The notes beneath the pieces were generated by a model. The model ran no database searches. It was given only the letters and a program-made list of their open reading frames with translations, and was not told the DNA's origin. A program made the position numbers and the translations under genes. From the NCBI RefSeq assembly GCF_027942865.1, contig NC_134510.1, positions 39,328,686 through 39,392,685 of the forward strand: a DNA stretch of 64,000 nucleotides, in the 5' to 3' direction. Below, piece after piece: positions 10,500 to 27,283 of this stretch. This stretch comes from Odontesthes bonariensis. Taxonomy: Eukaryota > Chordata > Actinopteri > Atheriniformes > Atherinopsidae. Numbering within the stretch: the stretch's first letter is position 1; each line of letters starts with the position of its first letter.

Positions 10500-11203
10500 G
10501 TTTGTGCCGCAGCTTTAACTCAGACTGCTTGGTTAACGGCCTTTAAATGTGTGAAAGCTGGGCTCTCACCTCTGAAGTCTGGGCGTTACTCAACCTGCCG
10601 GCCGGAAGTGGATCAGACACCCTGAACAGTTATTGAACGCCTGTCACCAAGTTAACAAGAACAAACACCGTAAAACGGACTGATTCAGCTGGTTTGAGTT
10701 GGTTTCTACCTGCCTTTACATGCACTGCTATTAATTCAACTTAATGCTGAAGTTTAGCTGCTTTGTTTAACAAACCTGTAGTTTTATCAGCTTAATAATC
10801 CACCTGTAACTATAGTTAATGCCATATATTTTCCATGAATGCGTCCCTGCACCTACAAACTGTTTAGTTTGACCGCCTGAGTTTTACCTGGAGATTGCGC
10901 ATCTTTTCTAATGCGCATTATTTTTAGCAGTGAAATAAATTCCATATATTGTGAAAAGTCAAGCGTAACGTACCAGCAGAAAGAAGGAAGTCATAGTGAG
11001 GAGAATGTTTCTTTTTCTTTGATGACAGGCAGCATGAAGCCAAGATGTTTTTTATTTTTCCCACTTTGTGGCGTCTCCTTCTCCCAGCACTTAGATTTAT
11101 CCATTTAGATTTATTTATCCATCAACTCTCTTGATGGATAAATAGCTAGATAAATTATCTATTTTCAACATAACACTAAGTATTAGTCAGTTCATTACTT
11201 TAA

Positions 11204-11239
11204 AGGGACAGTTCGCCTCAAAAGAGGCGAACTATCCCT
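11204..11239. mobile_element. Minimal TTAA element: two terminal repeats joined by 4 bp
   Basis: TTAA, then AGGGACAGTTCGCCTC, then AAAA, then GAGGCGAACTATCCCT, then TTAA. The same terminal sequence bounds the larger TTAA elements at 17515-17899, 56509-56940 and 57255-57994, so this 36-bp piece consists of the two ends alone. It lies in the presumed 5' UTR intron of dnajc28. Confidence 0.8.
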
Positions 11240-11376
11240 TTAAAAGCTCAGGGGTTTGCCCTTTCAAATGATTTTTAATATTTTCAGAAGCTGAAGTTTC
11301 CCAGAATCCCCTCAGCTTCACTTTATTTTCATCGCATCCTGAAATAAACTTCTGTTTTTCAGCTCGCGGCCCAGAG

Positions 11377-12537
11377 ATGAGCTGCACCTTCCACCTCTTG
11401 GCGTCCCGCAGCGACCTCCACGCCGGACGTTTCCTGCTCGCCGTGTCCCGACAGTGGCTGGCGGTCCGGTCTCTGGGCTCCGGGCGGCACCTCAGCCGCG
11501 GCCTCCAGGAGAGCTACAGACTCCTGCAGCTGCCCGATGACGGCCACAGCAGCCCCGCGCAGGTGAAGGACGCCTACCTGCGCCTCGCCAAGCTGTACCA
11601 CCCGGACTCCGGGGCGGCCACCGCCGACGCCACGCTGTTCGCCCGGGTTGAAGAGGCGTACCGCGCCGTGCTGGAACACCAGAGCAGAAGCAAGCGGCGT
11701 GACGCAGAGAGGGAGGACGAGGACGAGGAGAAGGCCAGAGCGTCCACCCTGCCGCACAGACAGTACCTCAGCTTCGATGGCGTGGGCTCGGGCACGCCCA
11801 GCCAGCGGGAGCGCCAGTACCGGCAGGTCCGCGTGGACCGGGCGGCCGAGCAGGTCCTGAGCTACAGGCAGAGGGAGCACGAGCGGGCGGCGGCGGCGGA
11901 CGGGGCGCTGGTGCAGCGCGACGTGCGCCAGCGCAGCCGCAAGATAAAGATCACGCAGGCGGTGGAGCGGCTGGTGGAGGACCTGATCCAGGAGTCCATG
12001 GCCCGCGGAGACTTCCGGAACCTCAGCGGCGCCGGGAAACCGCTCAACAAGTTCCAGCACAATCCGTACGCCGACCCCATGACCCACAACCTGAACCGCA
12101 TCCTCATCGACAACGGCTACCAGCCGCCCTGGGTGGTCACGCAGCGCGACATCAGAGACGGCGCCGCTGGGGTCCGGGAGCGGCTGCTGGAGGGCCGGGC
12201 CCGGCTCGGCGAGCAGATGGGCCCCGCGGAGCAGAACCAGTGGCGCCAGCTGTGCGCGTCGGCCCAGGAGGAGCTGGGGAAGCTCAACAAGATGGTGGAC
12301 ACCTACAACCTCATCGTGCCCATGCTGCACATGCAGATGGTCCACTTCAGTCTGACCCGGGAGGCTGAACGGGCCACCAGGGGGGCCGAGCGGCGCCGGG
12401 CGGATCATCGGAGAGCCCAGGAGGAGGAGCGCCAGAGGAGGAAGGAGGAGAAGAAGAGCGCCAACGCTGCCGCCATGAAGGCCAGACCGAGCAAGCAGGG
12501 ACTCCTGTCCTGGATGCAGAGGTTCCTCCGGTACTGA
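11377..12537 (+). CDS. dnajc28: DnaJ homolog subfamily C member 28
   Basis: A 386-residue, single-exon coding region. A J domain spans about residues 45-101 and contains the HPD motif (75-77) that stimulates Hsp70 ATPase. A DUF1992 domain follows from about residue 189 (QAVERLVEDLIQESMARGDF, then GAGKPL and NPYADPMTHNLNRIL). The C-terminus is basic and probably coiled (EEERQRRKEEKK). This J-domain plus DUF1992 order and length match vertebrate DNAJC28; a mitochondrial or Golgi role has been proposed for the family but cannot be read here. The start is the first ATG, 14 bases after a good acceptor (TTTTTCAG), fitting a 5' UTR intron. Base composition is far more GC-rich than the surroundings. 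The gene is convergent with the KCNE-like gene. Confidence 0.95.
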   Translation: MSCTFHLLASRSDLHAGRFLLAVSRQWLAVRSLGSGRHLSRGLQESYRLLQLPDDGHSSPAQVKDAYLRLAKLYHPDSGAATADATLFARVEEAYRAVLEHQSRSKRRDAEREDEDEEKARASTLPHRQYLSFDGVGSGTPSQRERQYRQVRVDRAAEQVLSYRQREHERAAAADGALVQRDVRQRSRKIKITQAVERLVEDLIQESMARGDFRNLSGAGKPLNKFQHNPYADPMTHNLNRILIDNGYQPPWVVTQRDIRDGAAGVRERLLEGRARLGEQMGPAEQNQWRQLCASAQEELGKLNKMVDTYNLIVPMLHMQMVHFSLTREAERATRGAERRRADHRRAQEEERQRRKEEKKSANAAAMKARPSKQGLLSWMQRFLRY

Positions 12538-12882
12538 AACCCAAACCAGGCGCCGGTTCTGCTGCTGGGACTGGCCGGGTTGTCCCGGTCTCCTGGGAGC
12601 ACACGGAGCCCTCAGTACAGCAGCACCGGAGACGTTTGTGAGCCTTTAAAACGAGTTTCTGACACGTTCTCAGGCCTGAAACTGAAGATTTGTTTAAAAA
12701 ACAAATCCAGTTGACTAATTTTATTCAGTGAGAATCATCATTACAGACAGATTGTTGGACAGATTGTTTGCATGTAATCAGGCTGTTGGGTGACAGAACA
12801 GCATTAAAAAGCTTTTTTTGTGAGACTACAGGAAACTTCTGGCTGCATTAAAAGTTAAACTAAGATTGTCTTCAGAGTCTTT

Positions 12883-13605
12883 GGCTGTGTTCCAAACTGC
12901 ATACTTCTCCTACTACTCCTACTAACTTTCTGAGTTAGTATGCAAGTTTGAGTAAGCGAGAAGTTCCCGGATGCATACTAGATTCTCTGAAATGTTGGGT
13001 ATGCATCATGAGGTTACTACTCATACTCAAACTACCCAAGATGCAACGCAACGTGACGTCGCCGATCATTTCCTGTCAAAACGGCAGTTTCAAGCTAGCT
13101 ACAACGAGGGTAGGTTCACTTCCTGTTTTCAAAACAAAAGCACCAATTGTATGGTAATGGCTTTCCCTATGATAAAAGGCAACAGGTATTTTATTTTGTG
13201 AAAATAACAGGAAGTGCGTTGCTCACTGCGGCTAGCTTTAGTAGCGCTGAATTCGTGGGAACAAAATTGTAAATATATTTACAATATTTTGTCAGGTTTT
13301 CAACACGTTGGGGATCTAAACGACTACTTTCTCACCTGAAAATGTTTCAAATGTTGCTAAAGTTTACAGAGTTTAGAGCTTAAGAGAAATCAGCTTCAGG
13401 CCGGCTGATTTCGGCTTGGGCAGGAGCGAAATGCATTGTGGGTAAACGCTCTGCATACTATCTGATCGAGTAGTATGCAGTATGTAGTATGCAGTATGTA
13501 GTATGCAGTATGAAGTATGTAGTATGCAGTATGTAGTATGAAGTATGAAGTATGTAGTATGCAGTATGCAGTATGCAGTATGTAGTATGCGGTTTGGAAC
13601 ACAGG
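12883..13605 (+). mobile_element. Harbinger-like MITE (GGCTGTGTTCGAAACC ends), copy 1
   Basis: It starts GGCTGTGTTCC and ends GGTTTGGAACACAGG. Four other copies occur at 22643, 27284, 39463 and 46179. Two of them have clean 3-bp duplications (TAT and TCA), which suggests PIF/Harbinger. This copy fills most of the space between the dnajc28 and kcne1-like stop codons and ends 33 bp from the latter, so both 3' UTRs probably run into it. Confidence 0.75.
13468..13590. repeat. 7-bp tandem repeat AGTATGY inside the MITE end
   Basis: Runs of AGTATGC, AGTATGT and AGTATGA extend the short AGTATGCAG motif that normally ends this element family. Other copies have only one or two units, so the array arose after insertion here. 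A similar but shorter expansion, with a different unit, is seen near 43545-43590. Confidence 0.85.
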
Positions 13606-13637
13606 CTGAATGTCTTACATGTTGGCATCATTGTGTC

Positions 13638-14057
13638 TCAGTGTAACTCGGCTCCAGCTGCAGGGTTGCAGATGACTTCGGGCTCCTTGCCGCCGGCTCC
13701 AGAACCCGCAGCCTCCCTGTGCAGAGCCTCAGCGACGGCCCTGGACGGCACCGCCACCGCTCGCCAGTCGTGGGCGATGTACTGGTGGTACGGATCCTCG
13801 GGGCCCTCCAGCTTCTTGGAGCGGATGTAGCTGAGCATGATGCCGAAGGTGAAGAAGCTGAAGGCGCCCACCACCAGGAGGATGTACATGATTCCCTGAG
13901 ACTGAGCGTGGGCCCTGGCTCCGGCCGCCTGCTGCACGGCCTGCTGGGTAGTGGAGTTCTGAGGGAGAGGCGACAGCACAAGGCCTGTGCTGTTGAGGCA
14001 GTGCTGCAGGAAGGAGAGCAGCAGCGACTGCAGCTCGGTGCTGTTGGCGGGGAACAT
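13638..14057 (-). CDS. kcne1: KCNE family potassium-channel beta subunit, KCNE1-like
   Basis: A 139-residue single-exon protein. An extracellular N-terminus carries three NST sequons (N5, N22, N34). One membrane span lies at about 56-77 ([20 protein letters not shown]). The signature [19 protein letters not shown] follows, then a cytoplasmic tail. The FTF triplet (69-71) corresponds to the FTL gating triplet of KCNE1, and the SYIRSKKLE stretch is KCNE1-specific; the DPYHQYI...DW segment is closer to KCNE2. KCNE1 slows KCNQ1 to give the IKs current. ATG at 14055-14057 was chosen because an acceptor (CCCCTGTTGCAG) ends at 14086, making the upstream ATG at 14117 intronic. DNAJC28 and KCNE1 are both on human chromosome 21, which supports the call. 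Paralogue assignment within KCNE is moderately certain. Confidence 0.85.
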   Translation of the reverse strand: MFPANSTELQSLLLSFLQHCLNSTGLVLSPLPQNSTTQQAVQQAAGARAHAQSQGIMYILLVVGAFSFFTFGIMLSYIRSKKLEGPEDPYHQYIAHDWRAVAVPSRAVAEALHREAAGSGAGGKEPEVICNPAAGAELH

Positions 14058-14258
14058 GGCTGCCCTCTGCTGGGCGCTCAGCGAACTGCAACAGGGGAAA
14101 AGACAGAGGAAACTCATGAGTTTAAGAAGTCAATTCACAAAAAATTAGAGCTGGGCAACGATTAAAATGTTTAAGCTAATTAATCACATGATTTCCCTGA
14201 TTAATCGCAAAATCCAAAAATGAATCCAAAAGTAGCGTATAGCTTTTAGCATTTAGTT

Positions 14259-14564
14259 TTATTTTAAATGTGCTGCCATATGAATGAAAGTGCCATAACA
14301 TTTGTTGTGCAAACACACTTTTAACATCAGCATTTTTCTGTAGTTTTTATGTAGAAGCCTCGCTCCACTGTCTGTTTCCTTGAATGACTTGCTGCTATCA
14401 GTTGTGTGTTTTGCCTTTAAGTGATATTTTAGACTGGAACTACTACGCTGAGAAGACAATTCAACTTGGCAGTGTTTACAGATGACTTTGGTTCTGTCGA
14501 CTCCGCCGTCTGGAAGAACTTTAAAATGAAAATGGCCGAGTAAAAGTTCCGTACCCTTCTCCAT
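14259..14564 (-). pseudogene. BED zinc-finger fragment of hAT transposase
   Basis: The frame reads VICKHCQVELSSQRSSSS and then LKYHLKAKH, with Cys-Cys-His-His spacing of a BED finger, the N-terminal DNA-binding domain of hAT transposases. There is no catalytic domain downstream. The same peptide, with a complete ATG start, recurs at 28802-29125. Confidence 0.75.
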
Positions 14565-14683
14565 GTTTGGTGGATCCGCCGATTACTTTCTTTTCCTGTT
14601 CCACAGCAGACAGCAACAGACTTTTACAAAATAAAAGCCTGTGAGCAACAGACTTTTACAATAATAAAATAAATAATAAAACA

Positions 14684-14868
14684 GGGGTGATCCGTGGCGT
14701 AGTGGGCTGATGTACAGCCCCATGTACAGAGGCTATAGTCCTCGCTGCAGCCGGCCCCGGTTCGAGTCCCGTATCAGACTGCCCTGTGCTGCATGTTGTT
14801 CCCCCTCTCTCTGCCCTCTGCTTCCTGTTTATATGAACTTTCCTATCCATTAAAGCCACAAAAGCCCC
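14684..14868 (+). mobile_element. tRNA-derived SINE, copy 1 (inside hAT)
   Basis: It contains an A box (TGGCGTAGTGGG) and a B box (GGTTCGAGTCCC) about 60 bp apart, as in a tRNA-type RNA polymerase III promoter. A shared 3' part ends in CCATTAAAG-CACAAAAGCCCC. Further copies are at 29325-29512 (+) and 23084-23284 (-). Confidence 0.85.
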
Positions 14869-15676
14869 CAAGATGTTTGTTTTTTAAATTAAAAAAACAT
14901 TTAAAAAATAAAAAACTGAGTTAATGCACGATAAAATATTTATCGGCGTTAAATTATTAATGCGTTAACGCGATAATGACGAGTTAACTCGCCCAGCCCT
15001 ATTTAAAAACACTAAATTATGTCACAGGTCCTCTCTGATGATCCAATTTAGAGGAACAAAAATACATCCAGATAAAAAAAAAAGGAGCAAAAAGTTTTTA
15101 AATTTACTGATAAACTGAGATCAAATGAGTCTCTTCCTGGTTCACAGGCAGTTCCAGTCCCAGAATGTTGAAAATAGGTTAAAAAAAAGTCGAGTTTACC
15201 TCCGTCTCTGTGATAATTGTGGAGTTTCCGTCTCTGAGTGGATATTTGAAAAGGTCTAATCGTAGCTTTAAGTCGAAGCCTTCATTTCATCATCATCTGT
15301 TTTAGTCCCGGCTGATTTGTAAATTATTCCCATAGTTTAAACCTACCTGTGGATGATCCGGAGTCGGCTGTCGCTCTCAGTGGCTGCAGACGTGAATCAT
15401 CTCCAGCTTCTGCAGCAGCTCAGGTAAAGACACCCCCCCCTCCCTCAGCCATGGCCTGCTGCCCTTCGCTCTGACACGGGGAGGACATGCGGCAGGTTGG
15501 GCACGTCAACACGTTTAATGAAACCGGAGGTCGCAGGGCAAGGTCAAAGCTCAGTACTGAGGCCCGCTCCCCTGCTGGAGCGGTTCAGAGTCCGGATGTT
15601 GCCTTTACCTCTGCGTTCATCCGAGAGAGGCTGGTGCAAAGTGTGCAGAAACGTGTCAAAGTAGTGGATAACTGGT

Positions 15677-15725
15677 TGGGATGATCCAGAACGCTGCAGG
15701 TCGTGTGATCTCAGCTGCTGAAGGA
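15677..15725 (+). mobile_element. Small LINE remnant
   Basis: The frame reads MIQNAAGRVISAA, like the QNAAARL motif of L2-type reverse transcriptases. Only this short piece is recognisable, in a GC-balanced stretch whose remainder I cannot assign. Confidence 0.35.
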
Positions 15726-15857
15726 AAGGCGTGTGGCGCCGTGGCACCGAGCAGCAGAACAAAGCTGCTTTCAGAGCGAAGCAGTTCGAACAGATTAAGT
15801 TACAGCAGCGTCACCTCCAAATGTCCTTTAACCCGCCGCTGTGTGTGTGTGTGTGCG

Positions 15858-17407
15858 AGGCCTGAAACCTACGACAGAAGGATGTTTCAGTGCTTGAAAC
15901 CTACGACAGAAGGACGTTTCGGTGCCTGAAACCTACGACAGAAGGACGTTTCGGTGCCTGAAACCTACGACAGAAGGACGTTTCGGTGCCTGAAACCTAC
16001 GACAGAAAGACAGAAGGACGTTTCGGTGCCTGAAACCTACGTCAGAAAGACGTTTCGGTGCCTGAAACCTACGACAGAAGGACGTTTCGGTGCCTGAAAC
16101 CTACGACAGAAGGACGTTTCGGTGCCTGAAACCTCCGACAGAAGGACGTTTCGGTGCCTGAAACCTCCGACAGAAGGACGTTTCGGTGCCTGAAACCTCC
16201 GACAGAAGGAAGTTTCGGTGCCTGAAACCTACGACAGAAGGACGTTTCGGTGCCTGAAACCTACGACAGAAGGACATTTCAGTGCCTGAAACCTACGACA
16301 GAAAGACAGAAGGACGTTTCGGTGCCTGAAACCTACGACAGAAGGACGTTTCGGTGCCTGAAACCTATGACAGAAGGACGTTTCGGTGCCTGAAACCTAC
16401 GACAGAAAGACGTTTCGGTGCCTGAAACCTACGACAGAAGGACGTTTCGGTGCCTGAAACCTACGACAGAAGGACGTTTCGGTGCCTGAAACCAACGACA
16501 GAAGGACGTTTCGGTGCCTGAAACCTACGACAGAAGGACGTTTCGGTGCCTGAAACCTACGACAGTAGGACGTTTCTGTGACTGAAACCTACGACAGAAG
16601 GACGTTTCGGTGCCTGAAACCAACGACAGAAGGACGTTTCGGTGCCTGAAACCAACGACAGAAGGACGTTTCGGTGCCTGAAACCTACGACAGAAGGACG
16701 TTTCGGTGCCTGAAACCTACGACAGAAGGACGTTTCGGTGCCTGAAACCTACGACAGAAGGACGTTTCGGTGCCTGAAACCTACGACAGAAGGACGTTTC
16801 AGTGCCTGAAACCTACGACAGTAGGACGTTTCTGTGACTGAAACCTACGACAGAAGGACGTTTCGGTGCCTGAAACCTACGACAGAAGGACGTTTTGGTG
16901 CCTGAAACCAACGACAGAAGGACGTTTCGGTGCCTGAAACCAACGACAGAAGGACGTTTCGGTGCCTGAAACCTACGACAGAAGGACGTTTCGGTGCCTG
17001 AAACCTACGACAGAAGGACGTTTCGGTGCCTGAAACCAACGACAGAAGGACGTTTCGGTGCCTGAAACCAATGACAGAAGGACGTTTCGGTGCCTGAAAC
17101 CTACGACAGTAGGACGTTTCTGTGACTGAAACCTACGACAGAAGGACGTTTCGGTGACTGAAACCTACGACAGAAGGACGTTTCGGTGCCTGAAACCTAC
17201 GACAGAAGGACGTTTCGGTGCCTGAAACCTACGACAGAAAGACGTTTCGGTGCCTGAAACCTACGACAGAAGGATGTTTCGGTGCCTGAAATTTACGACA
17301 GAAGGACGTTTCAGTGCCTGAAACCTACAACAGAAGGATGTTTCAGTGCCTGAAACCTACAACAGAAGGATGTTTCAGTGCCTGAAACCTACAACAGAAG
17401 GATGTTT
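15858..17407. repeat. 32-bp minisatellite, about 48 copies, with higher-order units
   Basis: The unit is CCTGAAACCTACGACAGAAG followed by GACGTTTCGGTG, 32 bp. Copies are highly alike. A distinctive variant (GACAGTAGG with TCTGTGACTG) recurs at 16561, 16817 and 17105, i.e. spaced 8 and 9 units apart and each followed by similar CCAACGAC variants. That shows amplification of multi-unit blocks. The last units degrade (ACAACAGAAGGATG). It lies between kcne1 and scn1b. The array has frames open on both strands (FRHRNVLLS repeats), which I treat as artefacts. Confidence 0.95.
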
Positions 17408-17514
17408 GCTGATAGTTTGCACATCAGACTGAACTCAGTGACCTTCAGTGACAAAGTGGAAACTTATTCACAAAGCTGATAAAAGTTCGTCCAGTTTTTT
17501 AGACCATTCTCCAG

Positions 17515-17899
17515 GAAAAAGTCAGACCTCACCATCTCTTGGCCCTATTTTCTCTCCCTTCGTATCACTGCCTGCTGTGTAGACCGTGCAGACCGAAGTG
17601 CGGACCGAGCAGCAAACACCGTAACAGGCGCGGCTGTCGGCAGGCTGACTTTTTCCTGGAGAACGATTTTGTGATGCAAATGTATTACTCTTTTGAACGC
17701 ATATTGTTTTGAGAAGCAAAACGCTTTATTTTTTAAACCCCAGCCAACTAGCCGGAACTACTTTCATCAACGCCAAAACGAGGCTGGAACTCTGCTCACA
17801 GGACGCAGCAGGGGGTAAGAAGATGTTCATAAATGATGTTGCTGATATGGGATGTCATACAGCTTCATGTCAAAAGAGGCGAACTGTCCCTTTAAAAGC
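17515..17899 (-). mobile_element. TTAA-target DNA element (AGGGACAGTTCGCC end)
   Basis: The right end GAGGCGAACTGTCCCT is followed by TTAA. The interior (CTTGGCCCTATTTTCTCTCC, GTATCACTGCCTGCTG and an AACCCCAGCCAACTAGCCGG-type motif) is shared with 56509, 57255 and 63174. The left end is truncated. TTAA duplication and AGGG termini fit Kolobok or piggyBac-type elements. No transposase is seen. Confidence 0.75.
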
Positions 17900-18537
17900 T
17901 CAGAGGGTTGGAGCTGCAGTTTGTTTCATTCTGCGGTTCAATCGTTTCCTGTTTTTAAAGCAGATTAATCTGCATTTTCCCCAGAACGGTTTCATTCAGC
18001 ATGCTGGGACAAATGTGTGAACTGTAATGTTTAATGCTTTGCCAACAACGAACAAAACCGATTTACCAAAAACATTTTCTTTATTAGAATTACAAACACT
18101 TTACATGCTCAGCTTCTGTTTGCCTGAAAGCAGCCACCGAGCACACGTCTGCTGATCCTGATGGAGCTGAACTGAGTGCTTTTATGTCTGATCTGTGTGT
18201 TCCTACAGGGATCCGATAAGAAAACTGGATGAAACATCGGCGTCTGCATGGCTCGTGTGCAGTTTAGACACTCAGATATGACATAACAGGAAAAAGATTC
18301 AATAAAACACACTAAAAAACGTAGTTTTTGATCTTCCATTGAGGGGGAAATGGTAGATAAGAACAGGACAAACTGAAAGCTGACCCAGCCGTATCTAAAA
18401 AAGAGATGAAAATCAAGCCCAGTCTTTGTGCTGTGGTCAGCAGAGTCCTGGCGGAGCAGGGAAGCAGGTTATTTTTTACCTGGTAGATGCAAAATGAGAA
18501 GTCAGAGCACAAAAATGGCAAATAGCAAACATTCATG

Positions 18538-19066
18538 CACTGAAAAAACTGACTTTTTGTCACAATCTCTACCTTGTATCTTTAAGATTCAGTAAGAACT
18601 AGAGCTTCTTAATTAAAATTATACATTTTATTAACGTAATACATGAATTATGGGGGAAGAGTAAGTTTTACTTAGGTTTCCTCATACAATTTAAATGTTT
18701 AATAGTTGTAGGCTATGTACATAAACCTAGAACTACTACATAAACTTTACTCTGAAAGTGTATCGTTAAAATCTACTAAGTTACTTCATAACAGCAAATA
18801 CTACAGATATATAAAATTTACTTAAAATTTTCAGTAAAATGATGTTCCTGCCTATGAAAAACAAGTAGACTTTACTTAATTTGTTTAAATAAATATAACT
18901 TAAAACTTAGATGTAATTGAGTAAATGTTACTTAATATCTTCAAAACTGTTTTATGGGAAGTAAAATTTACTTGATATTCCAGCATTAAATATTACTTAA
19001 ATCATTTGAGTGCAAATACTTACAAAGGGTTTTTTAAGTAAATCTTATGAGTTGTTTTTTTCAGTG
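18538..19066. mobile_element. CACTGAAAAAA-type MITE, copy A
   Basis: The ends are CACTGAAAAAACTGAC and TTTTTTTCAGTG. The interior is rich in AAGTAAATTTTACTT motifs. It is homologous to 60695-61609 in inverted orientation. Confidence 0.75.
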
Positions 19067-19069
19067 CAA

Positions 19070-19372
19070 CACTGAAAAAAGTGACTTTTTGGTGAAACTC
19101 TAATGACAATTAGAGTAACTATCATCATTTCTACCTTGTATTTTTAAGATTCAGTAAGAACTAGAGCTTCTTTAGTAAAATTAAACATTTTATTAACGTA
19201 ATAACATGAATTATGGGGGAAGAGTAAGTTTTACTTAGGTTTCCTCATACAATTTAAATGTTTAATAGTTTTATGGTAAGTAAAATTTACTTGATATTGC
19301 AGAATTAAATATAACTTAAATAATACTTTAAGGGTTTTTTAAGTAAATCTTATGAGTTGTTTTTTTTCAGTG
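19070..19372. mobile_element. CACTGAAAAAA-type MITE, copy B (internally deleted)
   Basis: It begins 3 bp after the previous copy, with the same ends and the same first and last parts but about 225 bp missing inside. Its end is only 48 bp from the scn1b stop codon, so it probably lies in the scn1b 3' UTR. Confidence 0.75.
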
Positions 19373-19419
19373 TGGGAAGCTCATCTCCTCACCTAAAGAC
19401 GAGTGCGTAACAGCGGATG

Positions 19420-26611
<7,192 letters not shown>

Positions 26612-27283
26612 TTTTTTCTGCAGGAGCAGTATTTGTCGAGCAGAAGAAGAAAGTTCTGAACGATCCCAGACGCAGAGAAGTTACCGCTGACTGAAGGAGC
26701 TCGGCTGTTACAACACCTGTTGATTTCTGAGTTCCATCCTCGTGATGAAGCAGCCCGTTGTGTAATCCGCACGGTTAGTTCAGAGAGTTGGGCTTTTCCA
26801 AAAGAAAAACGACTCCCAGGTTCTTAGTTTCTCAGCAGAAAGTTTTACTGTAAGTGTCACCGCAGCCCCGTCCGACTTTAAGCCGGCTAAATTTAGAGCA
26901 TGTGAATCCGGCAGAAGGACGCTGCGAGTGTTGAGAGCCGGCAGGAAACCTGAGATGATGAGATGTGATCCATAACAACAACGTGACCGTCCAGACCGAG
27001 AGCGCGGCCACAAGCTCTCTGATTTATGAACAGAGTAAAGCTGTGTGGAAAAGGAAAGTGGGGTCACTTTGAGAGGTGCAAAGAAGCATCTGCTTCCTTC
27101 ATATTATCTTAAATTAAACGTGTTTCTCCTGCTTTGACGCAGCAGGGCTGCCATGCAAAATCCCCCCCGAAGTCTTTTGTTAAACAAATGTGTGGCGCAC
27201 AAAGACATTAAAGGCAGGACTCCTCCGGTGTGTGTTTTACTGCAGGAGGATGAGGCTTTTTTCCTGTCTGAATTACAGATTAT
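26612..27283 (-). promoter_or_regulatory. Upstream region of scn1b (5' UTR and promoter expected)
   Basis: Immediately upstream of the scn1b ATG on the minus strand is an A-rich leader, then GC-balanced DNA without recognised repeats up to the MITE at 27284. The start site cannot be fixed from sequence. Confidence 0.4.

Larger units (their letters stand above)
14146..15001 (-). mobile_element. hAT-type element with BED zinc-finger remnant, copy 1
   Basis: The ends are TAGAGCTGGGC and GCCCAGCCCTA. It is the same family as 28678-29673, which has a perfect 8-bp TSD; no clear duplication remains here. It contains a BED finger frame on the minus strand, a SINE at 14684-14868 and ACTTTTACAAAATAAAAGCC tandem units. 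It is non-autonomous. Confidence 0.75.
14086..15460 (-). promoter_or_regulatory. 5' UTR intron and candidate first exon of kcne1-like gene
   Basis: On the minus strand the coding exon begins at 14085 after a polypyrimidine tract and CAG. A plausible donor, CCACAG followed by GTAGGT, ends an upstream exon at 15347; that exon would extend to about 15460. The intron would be about 1.26 kb and is filled mostly by the hAT element at 14146-15001. The first exon is an inference from splice motifs only. Confidence 0.35.

Noticed and set aside
11359..12408. 349-residue open frame antisense to dnajc28
   Set aside because: A GC-rich shadow frame of a conserved coding exon on the other strand, with no recognisable domain.
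14057..14117. Upstream in-frame ATG of the KCNE-like gene ([12 protein letters not shown]) as the start
   Set aside because: The added residues read a polypyrimidine tract and a CAG acceptor ending at 14086, so that stretch is intronic.
14684..14868. Functional tRNA gene suggested by A and B boxes
   Set aside because: The rest does not fold as a tRNA, it is present in several copies and has a SINE body and tail.
16845..17039. Repetitive protein FRHRNVLLSLVSGTETS on the minus strand
   Set aside because: It is an artefact of the 32-bp array, where the frame shifts every unit; no gene signals.
15858..17407. CRISPR-like array of 32-bp repeats
   Set aside because: There are no unique spacers between repeats, and the sequence is a eukaryotic head-to-tail minisatellite.
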